Shown here piece by piece: positions 1-11,350 of a DNA stretch of 64,000 nt. The stretch comes from Rhizoclosmatium globosum (taxonomy: Eukaryota; Chytridiomycota; Chytridiomycetes; Chytridiales; Chytriomycetaceae): NCBI GenBank assembly GCA_002104985.1, contig MCGO01000035.1, positions 186,001 through 250,000 of the forward strand, in the 5' to 3' direction. Made by a program: the position numbers and the translations under genes. The notes under the pieces were generated by a model. The model was not told the DNA's origin. It did not search any database and saw nothing but the letters and a program-made list of their open reading frames with translations. Every line of letters begins with the position of its first letter. Positions within the stretch are counted from its first letter, which is position 1.

Positions 1-632
1 GATCTATATTCAAATGAGTACACACGGATATCTAAAGCCCTTGAAGCTCTAATACGTAACCCTGGAAACAATTTACGCGTTTGTATCAACGGTGAATCCA
101 TCAACGAGTTTGAAAGTGTCAAGGAAAGCTTCAGAAATTCCCACGCGAATCTGACTCGATTTGGGACCTGGTAGCACGTATTTAATCCAAGACCACTGTT
201 TCAAAACTCGCTGGCCATCAAGAACGGTTGGATGGCGGAGGAGTCGACCGTGTATTTGCGAGTTTGCAAGAAGGCCACAAGACTGGTTTATCTGTTCAGC
301 AACCTAAAACAATTCAAGAATGGGAAACTAACTCAATCAATATTTGGAATTGACCGAGAGCGTAGATAGTACGGAAAAGGATGTTCGCCAGACAGTACTT
401 GAATATCTCATCTCAACCAGTCTGAAAGACTTGTCTCTAATTCTCACGTTCCGAATTATTCCAAACGATGCATTATAGACAGTCGGTAAGTTAATCCGTG
501 TGTTTGTTCTTTGAACCTGATATCATTATCACCAGACATCAACAAATCCAGTGGAATAACCACAACGTGGAATACAAGTTACGAGTAATAGACGTTGATA
601 TAAGAGTGTGGAGAAAATGGAGTACTATTTAA
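1..632 (+). CDS. IPK1: Inositol-pentakisphosphate 2-kinase, 3' part (5' end outside window)
   Basis: Makes phytate (InsP6) from InsP5. The first frame opens with DLYSNEYTRISKALEALIRN followed by PGNNLRVCINGESINEF, which fits the LD-[LF]-[YF]-S ... P-x-NNL block of the IPK1 family. Further on come LDGGGVDRVF and PKTIQEWE, then VLEYLISTSLKDLSLILTF, matching the family's T-x-KD-x-S-I-M-I strand. The last exon has YKLRVIDVDIR, matching the x-V-x-D-L-D-x-K-P site, and stops at 630-632. One intron is clear at 486-535 (GTAAGT...CCAG). The frame changes at least three times without introns, near 175-200, 345 and 470, as in other genes here. Whether this is a pseudogene or sequence error cannot be decided. 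It converges on the next gene with about 157 bases between stops. Confidence 0.7.
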
Positions 633-789
633 TCAAGATAAGGAAATCATGAGCATTGGCACAGATTCCAATTACAACTATTGTAGCTATCGCAACATAA
701 ATAAAGTGTCCTTTGAAAGAAAATGATAAAGTAAATTAATAATGCACGTTTTATTGTTGTATGGTTCTCTCTAAATACACTTATGCAAG

Positions 790-3700
790 TTATGAATCTT
801 CATCATCGTTGACTTCAAGCTTCAAGCGATTCTCCATCTCATCAATAATACTTCGTAACTCTTTGTATCGTTTATATCTGCCTGCACTGGAGCCCTATCG
901 TCTGCTGTTTTGACTCGTCTTCCATTCTCTTTGATGAAGTTGTCTTGAAATTTGTGAAGTTGGAGCTGAAGTATTTTCTTTTCATGCGCAGTAAGGCATA
1001 TCTGTTCTATACATCAGAAAAGTGTGGAATAGACTTTAAAACGTAACTGTTCAAGTTCAGAATTCGAAACTCGGATTTCGTCTGTTGACATTCGTAATGA
1101 AGAAGATGAGTCCATTCGACTTTCAATACACGATTTGATGTCACAGTATCGTGAATATAACTCTCTCATTATCTCCTTGTCCTCTGGCGTGTACTATGCT
1201 CAGCTTTTAGTTAACATAATTCAAGTACGCAATAGAACAAACCAAGTTCGAAGACTCCTTGAATTGCGTTTTCAAATGAGCCAGCTCTCTCTTGACGGCT
1301 GTCTTCTCTTCCATCAATTGTTCTACCGACATGTCCTGAATATCTTTTGGGCGCCTTTCTCGCAATCTTTTCCTTGCAAGCCTTTCCAACGACGATTTTG
1401 CTGATATTTGGAGAGTAGACATTGAACCTGTGTCTTGATTTGGAGGAAGGCTTGTCGTGGAAATGTCAACATCTTGATTCAACTCTGCAAAAGAAGTTAA
1501 ATCACTTTGCGTATCATCATAGCTCCCAACCTTTGATTAAACCGCTCAAATGCTTATATCTGAGTCTGTCAGCTTTGTGAATTTCAGCACCAGTTGAACG
1601 CAACAATTTAATCTTTGACTTTAACGATCGAAACTCTTCTTCAATAAGCTTCTTTGAGTCCTTATCACTCAAAATATACACTAATCGCATTGATTCAACC
1701 GAGTTGGACTTCTTTGCCATCTCAGCAGAAGCATTTTCGTGTTTGCGTGATTCATTATTTTTCACTGCTCTCTCGACCAAACTGAAAGGAATTAAAATCA
1801 TAAAACATGATCATGAAAGATTTATACCTGCTATTTGACGCAGTTCCTCGACTTTGTTCATACTGACGCGGTTTTTCCTTACTCGCCAATCGCTTCTTTC
1901 TGTGGCTCAAGTAAGGAGAATTCAAAACATCTGCAGGTAATTCTTGAGAAAGGATAGAAGTCTCGCTTTTCCAAGAATTTCCCAACGTTCGAGATGATTC
2001 TCCGCGACCATCAGTGGAACCAGAACCAGATGCCTGTAGGGGATTGAGGGGCATCAATGCGCCTTTTTGAGATCGTGGCGAGCCTGTGCTTCGATTTCTA
2101 TATGAAGCTCGCCGCTGTGAAGATGCAGTGACAGATGAAGGAGAGCCCAAATTTGGGGATGAATTGAATGCTTTTGATGATGTTAATCCGGGATCTGAAT
2201 ATTGTTACTATTCTGCCCAACGGGATTTAATTTTACTTGATTCAATGAGTTTCGTTCACTTAGATTTGTTGTTGATGGGGGGACACAACAGGAATTGAAA
2301 CTATGGGCTTTCTGTTTAACTAAGTCTACTTGTTACTATAATATGGTACGTTTGCAAATAACTTACTCCCTTCAGTCCATGAGACTGTTTCTTTTCCAAC
2401 CATCATCGGACAATGTATTGATATCAATTATACCAAAATCTCGAGCATACGATAGCTCATCATCTCCATCGTTGAATCCACTCTCGATATCAACAGTCTC
2501 GTCCAGAATTTGAGCAGAAACGCGGTCAATTTCTTTATGAAGCAGTTCAGTAGAATTATGAGCGTGTTTACTCTGAGTTTTTTAGATTGTGAGGTCGGAA
2601 TTGGTGGGGCAGGCTTATTCGGAGGAGGGGGTATTGGTGAAGATGCTTCTTTCGTTCGATATTCTTATCATGATCCAAAAACGTAACTGATTTTTTTTGG
2701 AGATATCAAGGGCCTCATGCTTGATTCCCTTATTTGCAAAATTGGCTCATCCAACACTTCAATGGGTAGAATCGGCTGGGTATCTTCCAATAGGACAGCT
2801 TTTCTTGCCGTGGGGCTGACAGGCGCACTTTTGTCGAATATCAATGCGTTTCTTAGCGATGGATCACAGGTGCTGCTGGAGGACGTCGACCTGGTGGTTT
2901 GGGTCTCGATTTCGTCACTGATGTCAGTATTGGGGTATTTTCTGATTGTGGAACATGGGATTCAGCTTGAATAGCAGGGATTTCATCAGTTTCCGATAAT
3001 ATGCTATGATTTTGCACAACATCTTCAATATTCTGCGGTTGATTTGAGTGGTGGCCAAGTTTTTTCTGAGGTTGCTAAGTCAATATTTGTGTTGCAAACT
3101 ACAGCCTAACACACACCTTCAGTTCTGCAAGAAGTATTGAGTTTTCTTTCGATAGGGCGTTGTAAGATTTTGATGGAGACATTGGGCCTGTAGTACGTTT
3201 TGTATTTGGAAAAAGCATGGACGATATGGTATCGCTGACGGCTTGCTTAATCAGCTGATCCTGCTGAGCTGTTGGAATAGGGGGAGGTCTTATTTTTGAG
3301 GTATCATTCTCGCTGTTTTTGGAATGAGCCTTTGTCTATGAGCGTTTTGGTCAAACCTCTCATCCAATTCATCATTTAGTTTGATACGTGTAAACGGTGG
3401 AATTATTGGTTCGTATTCTTCGTTCAACAATGTTGTGGACTGTCTGCTGGAGGACGAGTTTCGGTTTGAATGCTTTGTTTTCGGTCCCTTAACCTTGGAC
3501 AATATCAGGAAATACTGATACAGAGATGAAATCCACAAACCTGAAATATTTCCTCATAGTTTTCCATAATGTTTGCCATGATTTTCGTGACTTGCATGGA
3601 CTCGACCAAGTATTTTTCTGGGTTCCCTGATGAAACTACTGATGGGGCTGACGGGCAGCTGAATAAATTGGGGGCGAACACAATAACTAAATTCTGGACT

Positions 3701-4454
3701 GTCATGAGGTTTTTTGAAGAATGCGAAACAACTTTGTAAAGATACTTGAGCAAGTATTCTAAAAAGTCCAGGTTGGGTTTTGGGAGAGTTCTCAAAACAG
3801 CTTGTAGTTTCGACGGTGAGGCTGCTAACTTTGTTAAAATCATACCAATGATATATAATCGTTGTTACCACCGCAATCCACTAGTTTCTGAAAATGCGAT
3901 TTTGGAACGACACCTTCTGGAATGTCTCGAAGCCATTGCTTGAACAATGACGCGACAATATTGATTCCATCATACGGATCCAGCTTACTCAACTCAGCAA
4001 GACCATCTATAAATCAGAATAAATACGGCGTGCTTTCAGAACCTCTGAGATTTACTTTTTTCAATAGATTCTCTCAGTTCTTTCACTTGTTTAACTGGCG
4101 CAGCAATTCGAAATAAACCTTCTGTTTCAAGCGCTGTAAATTCTTGCGCGTTTAGTGGGGACGCTTACGAGGTTATTACCAAATACCTTCTGGACTGCTG
4201 AGGTACTCCACAAACCGTTGAAGAATAACAGGAACTTGCTTGTCCGAATCCGATCCCAACGCGTTTGTCTTAGTGCTGCTAGCTGATAAGGAAGAACCTT
4301 TGTGCTTGTCGCTGAGTTGTAGCGAACTAGCGGCCTTTCCTTGATCGGCCCCCAGCATATGATCAAGACTCAGATTAAAGACTGTACTCGAAGTTCCAAG
4401 AGCTCCATTTGATCGGGCCCCAATGTTGGTGATTCGACGTAACAGCTGCTTCAT
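790..4454 (-). CDS. FAM13-like RhoGAP protein
   Basis: Predicted GTPase-activating protein for Rho-family GTPases. The ATG at 4454 is followed by a Ser-rich leader, then VPVILQRFVEYLSSPE joined by splicing to ALETEGLFRIAAPVKQVKEL, which carries the arginine-finger Arg of GLFR. Exons: 4454-4187, 4133-4056, then from 4006. The second half of the domain has NLMTVQNLVIVFAPNLF with the conserved Asn. A long low-complexity middle follows. The C-terminus holds ERRPKDIQDMSVEQLMEEK plus AVKRELAHLK, then a DRAPVQ...RYKRYKELRSIIDEMENRL coiled coil; this is the helical block seen in animal FAM13A/B, so the RhoGAP-plus-FAM13 architecture is complete. One single-base frame break lies near 880, just before RYKRYKEL. 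Several short introns occur in the middle and not all were resolved. Confidence 0.8.
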
Positions 4455-4695
4455 CCAGAGAGTTGGGGTTCAGGCAGTGGTTTGTCGAAATTTGTCAATG
4501 AAGGAAAGAGAGAGTCAAAGAGGAATATCAGAAACTTAGAAATGCTCTATCCAGCGGAAACTTAAAAAATCTGTTATGTCACGCCGAGGACGCATTTGAA
4601 CCAACAAGAAACTAGCGGCTTCAACTTCAACTTTTAACAATCATATTTTCCATCTCAAGAGACAAGGTACATTGGATCAGAGTATTCTATTATAC

Positions 4696-5276
4696 TTAAT
4701 TCTTTTTGTCGACTTTCTTCGTCTTCTCCTTCTCCAATCCCTGAGTCTTCAAAGCAGCTTTCAGCTTTTCTTCCTCCCTTTTCTTCTCATCTTCATCCAA
4801 CAGTCGTTTCCACAAAGCATCTATTTCGTCAAGCTTGATGACACGATCCTCACTAGCTTTCAAGAGCCTTTCAGCGGATTCAAAATGACAGGTTTTCGGT
4901 TCCATCGTTTTTCCTCTGGGAATCGATATTTTATCAGATAGAACAGAACATATCTCCTTATCGAAATTGCATCGATTGGCGTCTTTGTTGTTGCATGATA
5001 GCCATGTAATGAAACGCGATGGATGATGTTGTCGATATCCTCTGGCTGTAGGTCCTCCAACAGCCCAAGTTTGTCAATTTGTGCAATAACGTGCGGCCGA
5101 AAAATGAGTGCATCGATTTGTGTCAGATTTGCCTTTCCAGGGGTAGACTCGACAACGTATTCAATTTTTGTGATTGTATCGATCCAACCCGTCGTTTCTG
5201 TCAAATTGAATCCATTTCTTCGGTTCTCCAAGGCCTGTGGCGTTGTCAATCGTTTTGCACTCTGTCCTTCTGCCAT
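4696..5276 (-). CDS. Uncharacterised protein, possibly the C-terminal part of the adjacent GT31 gene
   Basis: The ORF starts MAEGQSAKRLTTPQALENRR and runs through IDTITKIEYVVES and GLLEDLQPEDIDNIIHRVSL to about 4905, where the frame changes in an A5 run (GAAAAACG). It continues as MEPKTCHFESAERLL and ends in a Lys/Glu-rich helix, LWKRLLDEDEKKREEEKLKA, with stop 4696-4698. I do not recognise the family. Its first 31 bases overlap the 3' end of the GT31 ORF in another frame. One missing A in the AAA run before the ATG would fuse the two into one protein of roughly 570 residues. I cannot say which is right. Confidence 0.5.
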
Positions 5277-6381
5277 TTGGTTCCAAACAATTCAGTCATA
5301 CATCGATACATCCGATTTGCGTCTTTACACCAATGTAGAACCACAGTTTCTCGCGTCACTTCTCCACGCGAGAAAGCATCTGACTCTGGAAGATCATGGA
5401 ACCGTGCACCTTGCTCAACAAAATCGATAGCGAGATTCCCTTCCTGAATCCATTTCCCAACCATCACGTCTTCTATTCCGTGAATTAATTTTCTTGGCAC
5501 TGGTGACGCATTGATCCATTCAACGAAATTCGCAGAGAGAAGGTACAACATTCCCGTCATATGCATAACAGGCTCCTCATACCCTCTCCCAACAAACCGG
5601 GCAACTCCTTCACCATCTCCTTCCAAACCCTTCAATAGATTCTCAAGTCTCTCCAAATGAAACATGGCATCTTCATCCCCTTTCCCCACAAACCGATACC
5701 GCAAACAGACCTTCCCGTCCTCCTTCGGATGCGCCACGTACATCTCGCTCCGTGCCCATTTGAACCAATCCAATATTTTCCCTGAATCACGACCCTCCCT
5801 GCGCGGCGTTATGACTGTGTCCAGGGGGAAAAGGGTCTCTTCAAGAGCCAATGCCGAATCCATTTCAAGTGTTTTACCGTTCCCATAGAAGTATTTGATA
5901 TCGAAAGCGGAGTAGGAAGGAGACGCAGCGTATATCTGGCGCAGGAATTGGCGGTGGAAAGCAGAGGTTGGGGTTGCCAGTGTGAAGATCCCGATCAAGC
6001 TTGTTTCGGAGGTGGACAGCCAAGTGTTGCAAGAGATGGATGAGATAAGGGGATGTACGTTTTGTTGGCTTGAATCGACTGTGATATTAATGGGTCTGTT
6101 GGGGCAATAACCTCTGGCTTTGAAGGGGCGGCAAGAGGCGGAGAGTAAACGTATGGGGGCAAAGGCGTTGGGGAAGCGACAGTCGTTGCAGTTGCCTTAA
6201 GGTTTGCCTTAGTGGATTTGCGGGTTGAGTATGCTGGTTCACTGAAGAGCAGCCGGAATGAATTGAAGATGATCGCAATGAATGTGAGGCAGACCACAGT
6301 CGCCACTGCTCGGACCCATCGAGGTGCTCGCGATAATGTGCGACGGTACTGTTGGGGGAACCTTCCCGTTGTTGGCGTCAT
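5246..6381 (-). CDS. GT31-type galactosyltransferase, type II Golgi membrane protein
   Basis: Starts at the ATG at 6381 with a short basic cytosolic leader. A membrane anchor follows at about residues 24-44 (VRAVATVVCLTFIAIIF), then a Thr/Pro-rich stem. The catalytic part begins LIGIFTLATPTSAFHRQFLR and contains LDTVITPR, WFKWARSEM, the acidic metal-site region KGDEDAMFHLERL (in place of DDD), HMTGMLYLLSANFVEWI, HGIEDVMVG and VLHWCKDANRMYRCM, in the order usual for fungal family-31 galactosyltransferases. No intron is needed. The stem and catalytic part are in different frames: one base is missing in the TT of CAAGCTTGATC near 5998, and adding a T restores QALIGIF. It probably extends glycan chains in the Golgi; the acceptor is unknown. 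Confidence 0.75.
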
Positions 6382-6536
6382 TGGCTTTTGTGTGTTCTTT
6401 TTCTGGTCATCATCACTTCAACTGGGTTTAACAACCTTAGCCTTTTCCATATTATCATAATTGTTATGTGTATATTTTATCCAAAAAGAACAATAAAGCC
6501 AGCTTCCAAAATCAAAATTATGCAAAATTGGACCGC

Positions 6537-9371
6537 CTAACGACGACCGTGAATACTAGAGTCCTGACGCTGCTGAGCCAACCAACTCATTGCTGTACCT
6601 TCCGATTTTCCAACTGATTGTTGCTGCGTGTTTAAGCGCCGCTGCTGGTTGATACCCAAATCATACCAGGCAGAAAGCATCAAGGCCTGTTCACGTTTGG
6701 CTGCACGTCGTGTATCATTTAATTCCTTCTTGGCACGTTCAATTTCAGCATTTTTCTCGGCTAGTTGAGCCTCATAGGAGGTGATCGCTTCCATAAAGTT
6801 GTCCTGAGTGCATGAATTAGTTTTCCGTCAAAACTGTTACAGAGCCAGACTCACTTTTGGTGCAGTTGACTTCAAGTCTTTGATTTGCTTATCTTGGGTC
6901 AGAATGTGCTTCTTGGCCTCCTTCAAGGCCTTTAATACTTTCGTGTTTTGCTCAGTCAAGAGTACAATCTTCTGAGTTGTTGCCGCCACCTTTTGAGCAG
7001 TCTCATCTGCAGCTGTTTTATTTTCAAACGCTGCAAGAGCGGCCTTCAGATCCCTGATACATTGTTAGCATATACAGTCCAGTTAAAGTCAATAAAACAC
7101 TTACTCATGTGTCCTCTCTTCTTGGACAAGCTGGTCTCTTGTCTCCGCCAATTGAGCTTCCAATGCGGACTTATCATTCTGGAGCTTATTGATTTGCATG
7201 AGTTGTACTCGAATTTCTCGCTCATAGCTTTCAATCTGCTTCTTGACAGTTTCATGATCCACAGCTGCCGCTCCACCTGCACCTGCATCATGCCCACTAC
7301 CAAGACCCTGAGTGATAGCAATCTCAGCTTCAGCCAACCTCCGTTGTGCGGTGTTCAATTCTTGCTCATACTCGGCAACTTGTGCCCTCAACTTTTGCAC
7401 AGTTTCGTCATGGTCTGCACTGGAAACAGTTCGGAGCTGTTTCATTTCGTTTTCGAGGGACAAGTTCTTTTGGAACGCCTGCATGAAGTCTTTTTCGAAC
7501 TTGTCTTTGAGACGGTTGGCATCTTCAAGGAGGTTTTCGAGAACATAGATACGATCGTGAGAGTCAGATTGCTTGAGGGTTGATAGTTCTTGTTCGAGTT
7601 GGGCGATTTTTGAACGACTGAATATGTTGTTAGATGTTATGGCAGAATGCGAAGGAAGACTTACAGGCTGTTGTTCAAGTCGTTTCCGAGTGATCCTTCT
7701 GATGAAACCGCAAGACCACCTATTAATAACGTAAGAAACTGACTTTCAACATTCCAATTTCGTACCCATTAGCTCCAGTTCCCGAACTTGATCCTCCAAC
7801 AACTGAATTTGATCCAAATCGTTTCTTCTCAGAGCATCCATTCTCTCCACTTTTCCTCGGGCTTCGTTCGCCTCAAATTCAAGCTTTGAGTTTTCGACTT
7901 GAAGACTGCTGTTCTTAGCTTCTAATGTAGCAATCTGTTCCTTATATGTCTCCATAAGGGGTTTGTAGCTGCTGACTTTTCTGTACTCCTCCTCCAACTG
8001 CTGGCTACGTTCCGCGAGCTGGGTGTTTTGAGCTTCCAAGGTCTTAATAAGAATCAATTAATTACTTTGTCAAAGCCAATAGCTATGGTTTTACCTTCAT
8101 TTGCTTTCTGAGGTCAGAAGTTTCCTCCATCTTCTTCTTGTATTTATCAATCATAGCTTCAGACTTTTGCAATTTGTCCGCATAGTGTTTGAATTCATCA
8201 AGTTGGTCTTTGTAGTGATTAACTTCCTCTGCTTTTCGGCTGGCTTCTTCGAACTGTATGCCAATCAGTAAAGGACGATGAAACCTCTTTTCGCACCTTT
8301 TTGGTCAATTCTTTGATTGTGGCAGCCTGTTGACGAGACAAGATTTCAGCGTCATCTCGTTTTGCTTCACTTCTTTCACTGGAGACAAGCATTAGAACAA
8401 CAAGGTGCAAGTAAAAAACTTACAGTTCTGCTTTTAGATTATCGATTTGAGACCTCAAGATGAAATCAGCCGAAGCCACAGGGCCCGCAGGATCTGAGCC
8501 AGCTTTTGCTTTTGCCTCAGCCAATCCAAACATTTCCCGCTTCTCCGACAATACCTCGTCCTTAAAAAAGCAATAAGCAACCATTGAGGGCCGAGTTGTG
8601 TCAAATTACATATTTTGCTTTCAAGGCAATGAGCTGGTTATGCAACTTCTTGTTTTCGGCCTCCAACACCACCTTCTCGTCTGCCAATACAGCAGCAGAA
8701 GAGCCAGGGCGTTCCATGTGACTAAATTACGCAGTAAGAAGAAGAGAATTAGACAATATGTTTACGATAAGGGGTGGGGTGTAATACGTTGCTTCGTCTG
8801 CAGCAGCCTCCTGCAGCCTTGTCATAATCTGCTCGATAGCAAGCATGAGAGCGTGCTGCGACTCCGGGGGCAGACTCTGGATGCGCTCGATGTGGATTTG
8901 GTTGTGTTCGCACTGGACGGCGAGGACGACGACGAGCTGGGCAAACTTGAGGACTTCTTCGGTGTCGGCATCGCGCGCAATTGCCGTCAAGTTCGGGATT
9001 GGCAGCGCGTGGACGCCGCGCAGCCCGAGCACTTCGTCGTAGAAGGTTGTCACCAACTTGTGCGTCTTCTTGAGCCCGTTGAACCGGAGCACCCAGTTGT
9101 CGCCGGCATCGGGTCCTGCGCGCCCTTTGAACCAGGGCCCGTCGCTTTGGTGGTGGTGGTGGTGGTGGTGGTGAGCATCCCAGGTAGTAAGTAGTAACAA
9201 TGTACTTACATCTCTCCAAGTATCTCGTTAAACAGCGTCCCATCGCAAAAGTCTGCTATCCCACTTGCTGTTCGGCTAAGCGGGAACGTTCGTGCCCTGG
9301 AGGATGGGTGAGCGACTGAATGCAGGAAGGGGGTGTCTCTACCAGTCCACAAATGCCAAATCCAAAGACAT
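6537..9371 (-). CDS. HOOK: Hook-family microtubule/dynein adaptor
   Basis: Hook proteins link cargo such as early endosomes to dynein. The start was resolved across two introns: exon 1, 9371-9343, encodes MSLDLAFVDW; exon 2, 9296-9210, encodes ARTFPLSRTASGIADFCDGT; exon 3 begins at 9144 with DGPWFKGRAGPDAGDNWVL. The N-terminal Hook domain continues with LRFNGLKKTHKLVTTFYDEV and AVQCEHNQIHIERIQSL. The rest is a long coiled coil split by short introns, with blocks such as YKPLMETYKEQIATLEAKNS and VRELELMG. The C-terminus has REQALMLSAWYDLG, a typical Hook ending, and stop 6537-6539. The start lies 249 bases from the divergent start of the next gene. Confidence 0.9.
9148..9172. repeat. (TGG)n / (CAC)n microsatellite at an intron 3' end
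   Basis: About eight TGG units on + (CAC on the coding strand) lie inside HOOK intron 2 (9145-9209), directly before its AAAG acceptor. Read as exon they would add a run of eight histidines, but splicing to the AG at 9146-9145 gives the expected Hook sequence. Confidence 0.85.
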
Positions 9372-9620
9372 TTTTATGTCCAATTAATGGAAAAACAAAA
9401 AGAACATAAACAGTTAATAACAAGAATGAAATTCGTGGCTCAACGCACCAAGCTGTGCCATGTCATAGCTCCGAAAAAGGAATAAATGCGAGTTGACTTT
9501 AAGTTGCTGCAAGCGACGAAGCTGGAAAGTGAGTAAGTAGTATAACTGCATAGTTATCATATCATTCTTGCCTACATAAATTCAATTTTATTCGTTCAGT
9601 TAAATCAGTTATCAGGAAAA

Positions 9621-10257
9621 ATGTCAGCCAAGTGCAAGAAGCGCGACAAGGACGCAACGGGGCGATTCGTCACCTGCAACGCAGATTGTACAGAACGAAT
9701 CAGCAATAGCGAAGCCAACAAGGGTCGCCCTTACTGGTCCTGCCCCACACATGTCTTTTCACACTGGACTTCAGCATCATGGGATGGAACCCCTCAAACT
9801 CCAACCAGATCATCAGCAAGCACCTCAACCAGGTACTCTCCATACACACCAGCGACTCCCGTAGCCCAGGCCGCGCAACGAGGAAGCGGGAGCAGCAATC
9901 CGCCACCGTATCAGCCCTCACCAACCACTATGACACCTTTCTCTCCCCTCAACTCCACCCGCCACGCAGTCGCACGATCATCATGTGGAAGAGTCTATCG
10001 CCATCGCAGGTTGCGACGCCCTCTGCTTCAGCCGCTACACGTGCACGAGACTCATTTGCAGCTGCTAATCAGCCCTGGAACAGGTATTGCTCGAGAACCA
10101 ACAACTACGTGCTGAAATTGAGGAATTGAGACACGGATCTGGATCTCATGGTCATGGTCATCATGGACAAGAAGAATTGGAAACATTGAGGCGTGAAGTC
10201 GAAAAGTTGCGGAAGATCAACAAGGCTTTGAGAGAAGCTGTGGATGCTTCAGAGTAA
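9621..10257 (+). CDS. Small zinc-binding (GRF-like) protein with C-terminal coiled coil
   Basis: Starts MSAKCKKRDKDATGRFVTCN and continues NADCTERISNSEANKGRPYW-SCP...HW. The N-x-GR-x-[FY]-[WY]-x-C-P core resembles the GRF zinc finger of DNA- and RNA-processing proteins. A Ser/Pro/Thr-rich linker follows. The C-terminal part is VEESIAIA spliced to ALEQVLLENQQLRAEIEELR, a His/Gly segment, and EKLRKINKALREAVDASE with stop 10255-10257. The last intron runs from GTTGCG near 10011 to TGCTAATCAG near 10073 and has a good branch motif. The linker must contain another intron or an indel because the frame changes between about 9860 and 9960. A binding partner is not evident. Confidence 0.6.
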
Positions 10258-10463
10258 TACTGTGTACGGGGTGTTTTTAGCTGTCGTTTTCATTGCAGAA
10301 TATATGCGTAAATTAAGACAATTGTCGAAATTGTGCCTCATTTTATGATGTATTTCTGGACTTTCATAGTTCTTCCAAAAAATCGCCCATGCAATTATCA
10401 TGGCCGCAGAGCTGATAAGCCTCTTTTCTCTTCCAGTTTTCGGTTGACCGATAACCACTCAAA

Positions 10464-11334
10464 ATGCACCCACTTACGTTCTACCCATTCATGGCACTTG
10501 GATGGGCAGCGTACACTTTTCTACTTGTCGCTCTACGGCAAACCAAAGCGTCTGTATTGACCGATGCCAAGAACTAAAACTTACTATAAGACTCGGACAG
10601 CATATGGCGGGGCTTGCATTCACATTCTCAACAATCTACGGCATAATAATCGCGATTGTCGAAGTCTGGCCTATTCATCCTGACGCTTACTTTCCTGCAC
10701 AAGAATTTGCCCCATTTGATCCGATCACTCCGTTCAATGAAGGGTATTGGATGAGTATGTTTGGGTTTTACTTTACGATCTTATTTGGAGTTGTTTGGCC
10801 ATGATTCAAGTGCACCGTTCGAAATGGCCGCGGAACTTGGGAAGGACCGGGCTGATTTTATTGAGATCGTTGTTCATCATATCGTCACGCTTGTTCTCGT
10901 GGTTTGCTCGAGATATATTGACTATACCGATTTGGTACAGTTGTCTTTTGGATGCATGATGTGGCGGATCCATTTCTATACGCTGCAAAGTGCCTACTAT
11001 CAGGGGGTTATTGGGCTTTCGGATGGACTACTTTACACGTACACTTTTATTTATTGTATTTCTGAATGTTTTGTTTCCCATAATCTTGATTGGTTCAGTG
11101 TCAAGGGCGTTCAGAGGCAAGACATTCGAAGCAGCTCTCGTTCGGCCTCATGTTATTCTGCATCATTTGTTGCTTTATCTTGGTGTTACTTCATATTGGA
11201 ACCACATGGAGTTCGTTGAAACTGATTTGGAAAAAAGTGCGAGGGAAGCATCAATTAAAAGTGTTGATGATGAAGGAAGCAAAGCAATTAAAAGAACTTA
11301 TTCAACAATTCTCCCCAGTCATCAATTTCCATGA
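10464..11334 (+). CDS. LAG1: TLC-domain ceramide synthase-like protein (frame-broken)
   Basis: Ceramide synthases acylate sphingoid bases in the ER membrane. Starts MHPLTFYPFMALGWAAYTFL, with intron 10554-10600, then HMAGLAFTFSTIYGIIIAIV. The Lag1 signature is present: KDRADFIEIVVHHIVTLVLV with the catalytic His pair, then the HD-x-x-DP site as MHDVADPFLYAAK, followed by hydrophobic segments TLLFIVFLNVLFPIILIGSV and LMLFCIICCFILVLLHIG. No homeobox-like domain is seen. These blocks lie in different frames, with breaks near 10775, 10947, 11030 and 11130. Either several indels or a decaying gene would explain this. The likely stop, 11332-11334, is only 17 bases from the stop of the convergent PGS1 gene. 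Confidence 0.65.
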
Positions 11335-11350
11335 GAAGTTTATTGAACGT

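Noticed and set aside
9148..9172. Polyhistidine tract in HOOK
   Set aside because: The CAC run lies in an intron; splicing at the AAAG gives the expected Hook sequence.
8598..9194. 198-codon + strand ORF
   Set aside because: Antisense of HOOK exons with well-supported Hook-domain sequence.
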